Shown: piece after piece, positions 55,337 through 63,000 of the stretch | How positions within the stretch are numbered: position 1 is the first letter of the stretch | How the letters are laid out: each line of letters begins with the position of its first letter | From: Subtercola endophyticus | GTDB lineage: Bacteria; Actinomycetota; Actinomycetes; Actinomycetales; Microbacteriaceae | Length of the DNA: 64,000 nucleotides | Reading direction: 5' to 3' | Assembly (NCBI RefSeq): GCF_021044565.1 | Contig: NZ_CP087997.1 | Span: 372,001 to 436,000 of the forward strand | Notes under the pieces: model-generated | The model's database searches: none | Told to the model about the DNA's origin: nothing | What the model saw: the letters and a program-made list of their open reading frames with translations, nothing else | Translations under genes and position numbers: made by a program

Positions 55337-57754
55337 ATGAAGAAGTGGGTTCGTTCGCTGGTGGTCTGTGGTGTCGCCGCTGCCCTTGCCGTGCCAGCAT
55401 TCGGTCTCGCCGTCGGCGCGGGTGCCGAGCGTGCCGCTGCTGACCCCACTCCGCTTTCGCTGACCTCGCCGGCGGCGGGTTCGGTGTTCATCGCTGACGA
55501 GTCTTCGGCAGTCGACGTCGTGTTCGCCGGAGACGCCGCATCGGGGCAGACGATCACCGTGTCGACGGTGGCGACGATCGACGACGATTCGGGTTCCGAG
55601 ACCACGCTCTGCACCACCGTCTCTCAACCCGACTCGAGCTGGTCGTGCGAAGTCACCTCTCTGCCCGACTTTCACGACACCGTTTTTGTTCGTTCGGGCG
55701 CTGAGACGGTCACCGAGACGCTCGGGGCGTTGAATCCGCCTTCCATAACCTCCCCTGTCGAGGGTGCCACGGTCGACGCATCGACGTCGCCCGGGCCCGT
55801 GGTCGTGACGGGTAGCGGCGCGCCGGCCGCGACGGTCACGGTGCTGCGTGGCGGTGTCATGGCCTGCTCGGTCATGGCTGCCGACGACGGAACCTGGAGC
55901 TGCGACTTCTCGCTGACCGACGCCGATGCGGGGTCGAACAGCCTGTCGGCCGTTCAGACGGTGACGTATACGGCATTCGAATCCGCCCCCTCGACGACCG
56001 TCGGGTTCGATTACGAACCGCTGCCGGCGGCGCCCATCACTCCGATCGTGCCGATAACTCCGGTTTCGCCGGTCGATCCGGTGACACCGGTGACGCCCGT
56101 CGTTCCTGTGATGCCGGTCGCTCCGCTCGATCCGGGTTCGCCCGCTGCACCGGTCACCAGCGGGCAGGGCGATGCCTCGGGGGGAGGCAACTCCGCTGTG
56201 TCAGCGCCGGGCGGAGACGCATCGGGCGCCGATAACGGCGGCCGATCCGGTGCCGCAGAGGCGGGTTCTTCGAGTACGACGGGCGCGGGTGATTCGGGCT
56301 CCGCCGACGCGGGCACGAGCGCGTCGGCTCCTCCGGGAGGCGCCGATTCGTCGAGAGGGTCGAATTCGGCAGGGGGGTCGAGTAGGACTGCGGGCACCGG
56401 CGCATCCCCCAGCGGCGCGAGCGGAGCAGCCGGCGTCGCAGATGGCGCCGACGGCGCCGACTCGCGACGTGACGGTGCCTCCGGCGGGGTTGGCAACCAC
56501 CTGAACGGCACCGCCGATGCGCAGCAGCAGGTTGGCGCCGCAGGGTCGGCCGGCGGAATCAGCGCCGCGTTCGCCAGCCTGTGGTCCGGCCCGTTCAGCG
56601 GGGCCGAGTGGGCTGCGCCGACGGTGTTCGGAACCTCGATGCGTTCTCTCGGCGCGCTGAACTTCACTGTTCCGGCCGCGGCCTCGCTCGCGATCGTCGC
56701 GGCAGGGTTCTTGTTGTTGCTCGCGCTTCCTGCCGAACTGCTGCAGTCGACCATCCGTGAGAACTATCACCGCCTTGCGCCCATCGTGTCCCCGGTCGAG
56801 CGTGCGGCTGCTGCCGTTCGGCGTCGAATACCGGGGTCGACGTCATCGTGGCAGCGCCAGCTGGGGCTGCTCGTGGGTGCCGCTGTCATCATGTCGTTCG
56901 CCGACCCCAGCACCGGCTTCGACCTTCGCTCGATGCGGCTCGTCCTGGGCCTGACCATCGTGCTCCTGCTCGTGAACTACCTCGGTGTGTTCGTGACACG
57001 CATCCACGCCCACGCGGCCTATCGGGCCGCTGGCGAGATCGTTCTTCGTCCGTGGGCACTCGCGCTCATGGCGGTGACCGTGGTCATCTCCCGCTTTGCA
57101 GACCTGCAGCCGGGCATCGTGTTCGGGCTCATACTCGGGGTCGAGATCGGCGTAGGCGTCGCAGGCAGGTTGCGGCGTGACGGCGAGGCCAAACTGACGG
57201 TCAGCGTGACGCTCGCCATGATGGGCCTCGGTGTCGGCGCCTGGCTCACCTACAGCGCACTCGGAATGCAGGGCCAAGGCGCCACGACGTTCGGCAACCA
57301 GCTTCTGTCAGAAGTGCTGACGGGTCTGGCCGTCGAGACGCTCACCGCTCCGGTCATCGCTCTGATTCCGTTGACCTTCCTCGACGGTCGGATCGTCTTC
57401 ACCTGGTCGAAGCCGGTCTGGATCGGCCTCTACGCGGTCGCGGCCACGGTCTTCGCGCTAGTGCTTCTCCCGCTGCCGTCCAGCTGGGTTCAGGTGCCGT
57501 CGCTGCTCTCGCCCTGGGCGATCGCCTTCGCGGCGTTCACCCTCGTGAGCGTCGCGGTCTGGGCGGCCTTCCGCCTCGTCCCCGACGGCGGCCCCGGCGA
57601 TGGCGATGACGGTCCAGGCGACGGCGCTGACGCCGACCATCCAGGCCACGGCGCTGACGCCGAGCCTCCAGACGACAACGGAGGTGCCGAGCCTCCACGC
57701 AGCAGTGATCCGCAGACCGCCGACGCCCACGACTCCGCGAACGCACCGTACTAA
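55337..57754 (+). CDS. Ig-like-domain membrane protein with Pro and Ser/Gly linkers
   Basis: 805 residues from ATG 55337 (the open frame extends upstream, but a signal peptide begins here). Signal peptide MKKWVRSLVVCGVAAALAVP, two bacterial Ig-like repeats (~40-215), a Pro-Val repeat (~225-270), a 150-residue Gly/Ser/Asp-rich linker, then about eight transmembrane helices (~420-740) and an acidic tail. The membrane part (LVLGLTIVLLLVNYLGVFV, GIVFGLILGVEIGVGVAG) is conserved in actinobacteria but unassigned. Unusual secreted-plus-polytopic fusion. Confidence 0.75.
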   Translation: MKKWVRSLVVCGVAAALAVPAFGLAVGAGAERAAADPTPLSLTSPAAGSVFIADESSAVDVVFAGDAASGQTITVSTVATIDDDSGSETTLCTTVSQPDSSWSCEVTSLPDFHDTVFVRSGAETVTETLGALNPPSITSPVEGATVDASTSPGPVVVTGSGAPAATVTVLRGGVMACSVMAADDGTWSCDFSLTDADAGSNSLSAVQTVTYTAFESAPSTTVGFDYEPLPAAPITPIVPITPVSPVDPVTPVTPVVPVMPVAPLDPGSPAAPVTSGQGDASGGGNSAVSAPGGDASGADNGGRSGAAEAGSSSTTGAGDSGSADAGTSASAPPGGADSSRGSNSAGGSSRTAGTGASPSGASGAAGVADGADGADSRRDGASGGVGNHLNGTADAQQQVGAAGSAGGISAAFASLWSGPFSGAEWAAPTVFGTSMRSLGALNFTVPAAASLAIVAAGFLLLLALPAELLQSTIRENYHRLAPIVSPVERAAAAVRRRIPGSTSSWQRQLGLLVGAAVIMSFADPSTGFDLRSMRLVLGLTIVLLLVNYLGVFVTRIHAHAAYRAAGEIVLRPWALALMAVTVVISRFADLQPGIVFGLILGVEIGVGVAGRLRRDGEAKLTVSVTLAMMGLGVGAWLTYSALGMQGQGATTFGNQLLSEVLTGLAVETLTAPVIALIPLTFLDGRIVFTWSKPVWIGLYAVAATVFALVLLPLPSSWVQVPSLLSPWAIAFAAFTLVSVAVWAAFRLVPDGGPGDGDDGPGDGADADHPGHGADAEPPDDNGGAEPPRSSDPQTADAHDSANAPY

Positions 57755-57773
57755 GCGCTCATCCGGAACAATT

Positions 57774-57830
57774 GCGCCCGTTTGGAAGATCCGCGCCTGC
57801 TCGAGGAGGGGCGGATCTGCCAAAGGGCGC
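57774..57830. terminator. Hairpin between convergent genes
   Basis: Arms 57774-57794 and 57811-57830 (GCGCCC...GATCCGC) pair with one bulge and one mismatch around a 16-nt loop. Confidence 0.65.
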
Positions 57831-57946
57831 GCGGGCAGGAGGGGCGGGCACGTGGAAGCGGTGCGCGAGCGCCGGGCACACGCGTCGGCCACGAGGCGTC
57901 AGCTGATGGCGCGCGACCCGGCGCGAGCGCCCGACACGCAGAAGCG

Positions 57947-58732
57947 TCAGCGGATGACGCGAGCTACCTCCCGCGCCAGGGCCGGGCGCACGAAGTGGTC
58001 GTTCTTCGGCACCTCGTGTACCGTGACGTGCTGCAGGCGTGCCAGGCGCTCGATGCCGTCGCCGACCAGAACCTGGTCGCGCGATCCGTAGACCACTTCG
58101 ACCGGCGCTGTGATCTGCGCGATGTCGGTGATCGTGGTCTGCCCCTCGATGCAGTGCTCCATCGACAGTGAAAAAGCGCCCCAATAGCGTTCTTCAATGA
58201 GCAACGCTTTGACCGGAATGAACCGATGTAGCCATGCGGCCCGCCGCATGGTCTGCTCCTTGTTCGACCGCAAGAACTTGTACGCGCGCAGGTAGCTCTT
58301 CACCACCGTGCGGTCGCCGAACTCGGTGATGTAAGCCTCGTTCGCATAGATAGGCGGAGCTACGAGCACGACTTGAGCGATTTCGCGCCGGTAGATCGCC
58401 GCATACCGGCTCGAGATGAGGGCACCGAGACTGTGCCCCACGAGAGTGAAGCGCCCCTTCAAATGAAGCGAACGGATGGTCGCATGAAGCGCCGCCACGT
58501 GTTCGTCGAGCGTGAAGGTCGCCTCCGCCGGCGCCACCGACTTGCCGAACCCGAGCAGGTCGATGGCGATGACCCGGTACAGCGGCGAGAGCAGTGGAAC
58601 CACGTTGACCCAGCTCTCAGAAGACGAGTTGATTCCGTGGATGAGCACGACGATCGGCCCCTGACCTTCGTCGATCGCGACGTTCAGTAACGGGGCCGTT
58701 CGTGACGGCCAACCGAATCTCGGTTCTCCCAT
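57947..58732 (-). CDS. Alpha/beta fold hydrolase
   Basis: 261 residues. GPIVVLIHGINSSSESWVNV, the nucleophile elbow VGHSLGALIS, Asp in YGSRDQVLVGDGIE and His in PKNDHFVRPAL form a complete catalytic triad. Cytoplasmic esterase or epoxide-hydrolase-like. Substrate unknown. Divergent from the repeat-peptide gene. Confidence 0.9.
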   Translation of the reverse strand: MGEPRFGWPSRTAPLLNVAIDEGQGPIVVLIHGINSSSESWVNVVPLLSPLYRVIAIDLLGFGKSVAPAEATFTLDEHVAALHATIRSLHLKGRFTLVGHSLGALISSRYAAIYRREIAQVVLVAPPIYANEAYITEFGDRTVVKSYLRAYKFLRSNKEQTMRRAAWLHRFIPVKALLIEERYWGAFSLSMEHCIEGQTTITDIAQITAPVEVVYGSRDQVLVGDGIERLARLQHVTVHEVPKNDHFVRPALAREVARVIR

Positions 58733-58779
58733 CGACGTCTTCTTTCGCTCGGGGCCTCACATTCATGCTGAGACAAGCT

Positions 58780-58785
58780 CATAAT
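58780..58785 (+). promoter_or_regulatory. -10 element before the repeat-peptide operon
   Basis: CATAAT about 12 nt before GTG 58797 and 123 nt before ATG 58908. It would start a transcript that covers the repeat peptide and the oxygenase. Confidence 0.4.
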
Positions 58786-58907
58786 ACCTCATTAGCGTGT
58801 CTGAAGCTGTGAAACAAGAGGACACGGGGGTTACCTCTCACCCCCAAGATCGGCGTACGCTCAGAGAGCACTCGGCACGCCGCCGTGCAGTTACCGAAAG
58901 GACGACT

Positions 58908-59159
58908 ATGGCTATCAATGACGACGACATCACCACCGAACAGGGAGCGGGCGGAGAGGGTCCCGCGGATGGCGGCGCAAACCCGAATGGACACGACGGG
59001 GGAGCCGATGGCTCTGCCGGCGAAGGAACTGCCGACGGCGGTGCGAACCCGGGCGGCCACGATGGTGGCGCTGACGGTTCGGCCGACGAGGGGGAGGGCA
59101 CCGCTGATGGCGGCGCTAACCCCGGCGGCCACGATGGTGGGGCCGACGGTTCCGCCTGA
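58908..59159 (+). CDS. Gly/Asp/His repeat small protein, putative modified precursor peptide
   Basis: 83 residues from ATG 58908 (AAAGGA 5 nt upstream; GTG 58797 is an alternative leaderless start). A short acidic leader (MAINDDDITTEQGAGGEG) is followed by three near-identical repeats built from ADGGANPxGHDGGADGSA, separated by GEG or DEGEG. Each repeat keeps one His, one Asn-Pro and three to four Asp. No signal peptide, Cys or membrane helix. Its TGA overlaps the oxygenase ATG by one base. Resembles BatC-like DGG-repeat proteins; a precursor for modification is inferred. Confidence 0.75.
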   Translation: MAINDDDITTEQGAGGEGPADGGANPNGHDGGADGSAGEGTADGGANPGGHDGGADGSADEGEGTADGGANPGGHDGGADGSA

Positions 59160-60418
59160 TGTCTTCATTCGAGCGCGGGTCGGGCGACCGGCCCGCGCTT
59201 TCTCGTTGTGTGGGAATTGATCGTGCCGCGACGTTCGATCGAGACTACTGGGCCGTACGCCCGCTGCTCAGCACCGCAGAAGAATTGCCTGCGGGCTTCG
59301 ACGACCTCTTCAGCGCTGAGGCTGCCGATGACCTGATCTCGCAGCGCGCGCTGCGCACCCCGTTCATGCGCATGGCGCTCGAAGGGTCGGTGCTGAACGC
59401 CTCGAAGTACACCGCTCCCGGCGGTTTCGGCGCCGAGATCGGCGACCAGGTTTCGAGCGAGAAGGTGCTGGCCGAGTTCGCCGCCGGTGCCACCATCGTG
59501 TTGCAGGGCCTGCACCGCACCTGGCCGCCGCTGATCGAGTTCACGCGTGCGCTGGTGGATGAGATCGGGCATCCGGTTCAGGTGAACGCGTACATCACCC
59601 CGGCGAGCTCGCGCGGATTCGATCCGCACTATGACGTGCACGACGTGTTCGTGCTGCAGATTGCGGGCGAGAAGCACTGGAGCATTCACGAGCCGGTGCA
59701 TCCGTCGCCGTTGCGCAGCCAGCCCTGGGGCGACCATCGCGATGCTGTGGCGAAGCGCGCAGAGGGCGAGCCCTACATCGACGCGGTCTTCCGCCCGGGT
59801 GATGCCCTCTACCTGCCGCGCGGCTGGATCCATTCGGCCGAAGCGCTGGGCGGGACATCCATTCACCTCACCATCGGCGTAGCCGCCTACACACGCGCCG
59901 ATGTGGCCGAGGTCATTCTCGCGCGGCTCGGCGAAACCGAAGCCCTGCGCACCGCGCTGCCGTTCGGCATCGACTTCACCGACGTCGAGCAGGTGCTGCC
60001 GATCGTGCAAGACGTTCTGTCCGAGCTGCAGTCGACGCTGTCGACTCCGGATGATCGCGCCACAGCCGTGGCCCGCGCCCACGATGTGAGTGCCTCCCTC
60101 GCGCGCAAGCTCTCGGGGGCGATCCGCCCTGAGCCGGTGTCGCCGATCGCGACCGTCGACGCCATCGCCGCGCTCGGCGGCTGGAGTGCGGTTCGTTGGC
60201 GCGGCTCGCTGCGGGCCACTGTCACGAGCGACGAGAGCTCGGTGCGCATCAGCACCGGCGGCCGCACGGTGGTGCTGCCGGTCGAGGCTGCCGATGCCGT
60301 GGAACGGCTGCATCAAGGCGATGCTGTCGCTGTAGAAGAGCTGCCGGGTCTCGACCTCGATTCTGCCCTCGTGGTGGTGCGACGCCTGCTGCGTGAGGCG
60401 ATCGTCGTTCCGGCGTGA
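59159..60418 (+). CDS. JmjC/cupin_4-type Fe(II)/2-oxoglutarate oxygenase
   Basis: 419 residues. The JmjC-like double-stranded beta-helix shows the iron triad His157-X-Asp159 (DPHYDVHDVFVLQIAG) and His225 (PRGWIHSAEALGG), with Lys172 in GEKHWSIH as 2-oxoglutarate contact. A C-terminal helical dimer/winged-helix-like region follows (~260-419). Relatives in this family (YcfD/RoxA, NO66, MINA53) hydroxylate Arg or His of ribosomal proteins. Start overlaps the stop of the His-containing repeat peptide (TGATG), suggesting that peptide as substrate (inference). Confidence 0.9.
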   Translation: MSSFERGSGDRPALSRCVGIDRAATFDRDYWAVRPLLSTAEELPAGFDDLFSAEAADDLISQRALRTPFMRMALEGSVLNASKYTAPGGFGAEIGDQVSSEKVLAEFAAGATIVLQGLHRTWPPLIEFTRALVDEIGHPVQVNAYITPASSRGFDPHYDVHDVFVLQIAGEKHWSIHEPVHPSPLRSQPWGDHRDAVAKRAEGEPYIDAVFRPGDALYLPRGWIHSAEALGGTSIHLTIGVAAYTRADVAEVILARLGETEALRTALPFGIDFTDVEQVLPIVQDVLSELQSTLSTPDDRATAVARAHDVSASLARKLSGAIRPEPVSPIATVDAIAALGGWSAVRWRGSLRATVTSDESSVRISTGGRTVVLPVEAADAVERLHQGDAVAVEELPGLDLDSALVVVRRLLREAIVVPA

Positions 60419-60476
60419 GCCGGCCGACGGCGCAGCTGTGAGCGCAGTGCGTGTGGGCGGCATGCTCGTGGGCGGC

Positions 60477-60560
60477 GTGACGGAGAGTGCCGTGGCCGCA
60501 AGCGACGTGACCGAGAGTGCCGTGGGCGCAAGCGACGTGGCCGCAACGAACGTGGCCGCA
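60477..60560. repeat. Tandem 30-bp and 15-bp repeats
   Basis: Two 30-bp units (60477-60506, 60507-60536; GTGACNGAGAGTGCCGTGG core) followed by two 15-bp units (GTGGCCGCAANG), between the oxygenase and ferredoxin genes. Confidence 0.8.
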
Positions 60561-60592
60561 AGCGCGGCGACAGCGTGGGGGAGCGTGCGGGC

Positions 60593-61681
60593 GTGACGAG
60601 TCAAGTCGTCGAGTGGGCCCCATGCAGCGACCGCTCGCGCGAACGCGACGACCCTCTCGCGGCGACGGCGTCGCGCGGTCTGCAGTGGTTCTTAGTCGAA
60701 ATCGAGGGCTCCTGGGGGGCCAACGCGTTCACCTCGACTGCGCTCGGCCGCGAACTCGGGCAGGCCATCGTGCACAGAGTCGAGGCCGCCGGAATGCGGC
60801 CGCTGGCCATCCGCCGTGTCGCCCGGGCCGCGCACTCGCCTGCTGCGCGACCGGCGCAGCAGGCTGAAGGCGACGCACCCGCGCCCGCGCCCGCGCGGGA
60901 TGACGCCACGTCGCGTGCGACCGACGCGGCCCATGCGGCGGGCGGGCCATCCAGTGGGGCACGCAAGCCACGCTGGCGCTGGGCATTCGTCGACTCGCGG
61001 CCCGGCTTCGAGCAGGTGCGCTGGGGCGAGGTGGATGCTCCGCAGGAGCTGCTCGATGTTCCGCTCGACGGCTCGACGGGCATCCGCTCGCCAGACCCTG
61101 TGTACTGTGTCTGCACACATGCCAAGCACGACCAGTGCTGTGCCGTACACGGACGCCCCGTTGCACTGGCCCTCGCCGAGGCCTACCCCGAGCAGACCTG
61201 GGAGTGCTCGCACCTCGGCGGCGACCGGTTCGCCGGAACGATGGCGATCTTTCCCGGCGGCCACTACTACGGTCGTGCCGACGATGCCGAGACCGTCGAC
61301 ATCGTTCGCGACTACCTCGACGGCCGCGTCGACGGGCGGTACTACCGCGGCCGCAGTTCGCTCTCGCACCCCGCACAGGCGGCCCAGCACTACGCTCGAC
61401 TGCAGCTCGGCGACGACCGCCTGGCGTCGTTCGCCGTGGTGAGCGAGCGGATGCTCGGGGCCGACGCCCCCGCAACCACCGAGGTTCTGCTAGCCGCACC
61501 CGCCCCGACGCTCGCTTCCGCTGCCGACCTCGCGCCCGTTGCCGCCGCCGCGCAGCCCGCGCTCGTGCGCGTCGTCGTCGCCGAGACGCTCTCCCAGCCC
61601 CTCCTCAGCACCTGCGCCGCCACCCGTTTCGGCCGCGTGCGCGAATACGCCCTGATCTCCCTCGCCCCGCCGCCCCCCTGA
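60593..61681 (+). CDS. Sucrase/ferredoxin-like (thioredoxin-fold [2Fe-2S]) protein
   Basis: 362 residues from GTG 60593 (GTG 60575 also in frame). Suc_Fer-like family: SRGLQWFLVEIEGSWGANAF, then the metal-binding region VYCVCTHAKHDQCCAVHGRP and TWECSHLGGDRFAGT. The Cys residues and the His of HLGGD are candidate [2Fe-2S] ligands, as in Apd1-like proteins. A 40-residue Ala/Pro insertion (~80-125) is low-complexity. An electron donor to the neighbouring oxygenase is possible (inference). Confidence 0.88.
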   Translation: MTSQVVEWAPCSDRSRERDDPLAATASRGLQWFLVEIEGSWGANAFTSTALGRELGQAIVHRVEAAGMRPLAIRRVARAAHSPAARPAQQAEGDAPAPAPARDDATSRATDAAHAAGGPSSGARKPRWRWAFVDSRPGFEQVRWGEVDAPQELLDVPLDGSTGIRSPDPVYCVCTHAKHDQCCAVHGRPVALALAEAYPEQTWECSHLGGDRFAGTMAIFPGGHYYGRADDAETVDIVRDYLDGRVDGRYYRGRSSLSHPAQAAQHYARLQLGDDRLASFAVVSERMLGADAPATTEVLLAAPAPTLASAADLAPVAAAAQPALVRVVVAETLSQPLLSTCAATRFGRVREYALISLAPPPP

Positions 61682-61703
61682 CCCGCCAGCCCGACCCACC
61701 GCA

Positions 61704-61772
61704 CGGCATCGAGCTACGAGTTTGTGCGGGTCGGCGTCTTCAGCACCCGCACAAACTCGTAGCTCGATGCCG
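61704..61772. terminator. Perfect 28-bp palindrome, family member D
   Basis: Arms 61704-61731 and 61745-61772 are exact complements with a 13-nt loop. Nearly the same arm as at 3235-3295. Lies between convergent genes. Confidence 0.9.
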
Positions 61773-61790
61773 CGGGAGCGGGGTGGGGCG

Positions 61791-62903
61791 TCAGTCGAGT
61801 TCGTCGAGGAGGGCCCAGAGCCAACCGGGGCGACGCACGCTGGCCCCGAGGGCCTCGACGCGGGAGGTGAGTTCGCGGTCGGCCGTCACAACGAACACGC
61901 GCGGCGCGAGGGAGTCGCGGGATTCGGCGTACCCCTGCACGATATCGACGATCTGCTGGTCGCCATCGTGCTCGGCCGCCACGATGCGCAGCGCGCCGCC
62001 GGCCGTGTGCGCTGAGTTCGCGCTCGCCGCCGCGTCGCTCGCCGCCCTGTCGCCTGCGGCGTCGCCCGACGTGGCGCCGCCCGCGGTCTCGCCCACCGTC
62101 GCACCGCCCACTGCAGGTGCCTGCACCCCCGCTGCCTCGACCGTCCCCGCACCCACCGCCGCCCCGCGTGCCTGCCCCTCGACCACGAGCACCGTCTGCG
62201 GCCACCACTGAGTGCGCGCCAGCCCGATGCCGAGCGACTCGCCCGAGAACCCGAGGCGGCCCCGTCGTTGCAGGAGCCCGGCGAAGGTCGACGTCGCGCC
62301 GAGGCGATCTTTCCACCAGCCGTTCGGCCGCGATCCGACGACGTTGGCGGAATCCACCACCAGAACGATCGGCCGGGTCAGCTCAGCGCGCAGCTCGCCC
62401 CATGCGGCCTCGAACCCCGGATGCAGCGGCAGCGCCGCCACCTCGTCGATAGGCACCCAGCGAATCTCGATGCTCTCGGCGTCGGCGACGGCGGCGTCGA
62501 ACGGCTCGGTGACGTCGACGACGACAGTCGTGTAACTCCAGAAGCCGAGGTCGAGTGTTGAGGTGAATTTGAGCTGCAGGGCATCCGTCGGCACGCCAGC
62601 CTCTTCGTTCGCCTCACGAATGGCGCCGTCGACGGCCGTCTCGCCGGCGTGTTTGGCGCCGCCGGGCAACCCCCAGGTACCGCCGAAGTGGCTCCAATTG
62701 GCGCGGTGCTGCAGAAGAATGCTCCCGCCCGCTCCGGAAGTGGATGCCCGGCTGCCGTCGAACGCGAGCAGACCTGCGGCGCCGAACCTCCCCCAGAACT
62801 TGCGGCCGGTTCCGTCTTCGACCCACCCGTCACCGCTGTCGCGCGGCCCCACGCGGGGCGGCGGAACAAAAGAATGTGGTGAACTTTCCGCCGCTTCGGC
62901 CAT
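61791..62903 (-). CDS. NUDIX hydrolase fused to NYN/PIN-like domain
   Basis: 370 residues. N-terminal NUDIX (HFGGTWGLPGGAKHAGETAV, DGAIREANEEAGVPTD) for nucleotide-type substrates; C-terminal part LVVDSANVVGSRPNGWWKDR, VLVVEGQARGAA, HDGDQQIVDIVQ, VVTADRELTSRVEALGA looks like a NYN/PIN-type RNase fold with acidic residues. A 55-residue Ala/Gly/Thr-rich insertion splits this domain. The fusion is a recurrent actinobacterial form; physiological substrate unknown. Confidence 0.85.
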   Translation of the reverse strand: MAEAAESSPHSFVPPPRVGPRDSGDGWVEDGTGRKFWGRFGAAGLLAFDGSRASTSGAGGSILLQHRANWSHFGGTWGLPGGAKHAGETAVDGAIREANEEAGVPTDALQLKFTSTLDLGFWSYTTVVVDVTEPFDAAVADAESIEIRWVPIDEVAALPLHPGFEAAWGELRAELTRPIVLVVDSANVVGSRPNGWWKDRLGATSTFAGLLQRRGRLGFSGESLGIGLARTQWWPQTVLVVEGQARGAAVGAGTVEAAGVQAPAVGGATVGETAGGATSGDAAGDRAASDAAASANSAHTAGGALRIVAAEHDGDQQIVDIVQGYAESRDSLAPRVFVVTADRELTSRVEALGASVRRPGWLWALLDELD

Positions 62904-63000
62904 AGTTCGATTCTATTCGGCACGCCACGGGAGCAATGCACATCGCAAAACTCGGCGTTCGTTACCAGCATTTGCTCAGTGCACCGCATAGGGTGACGGT

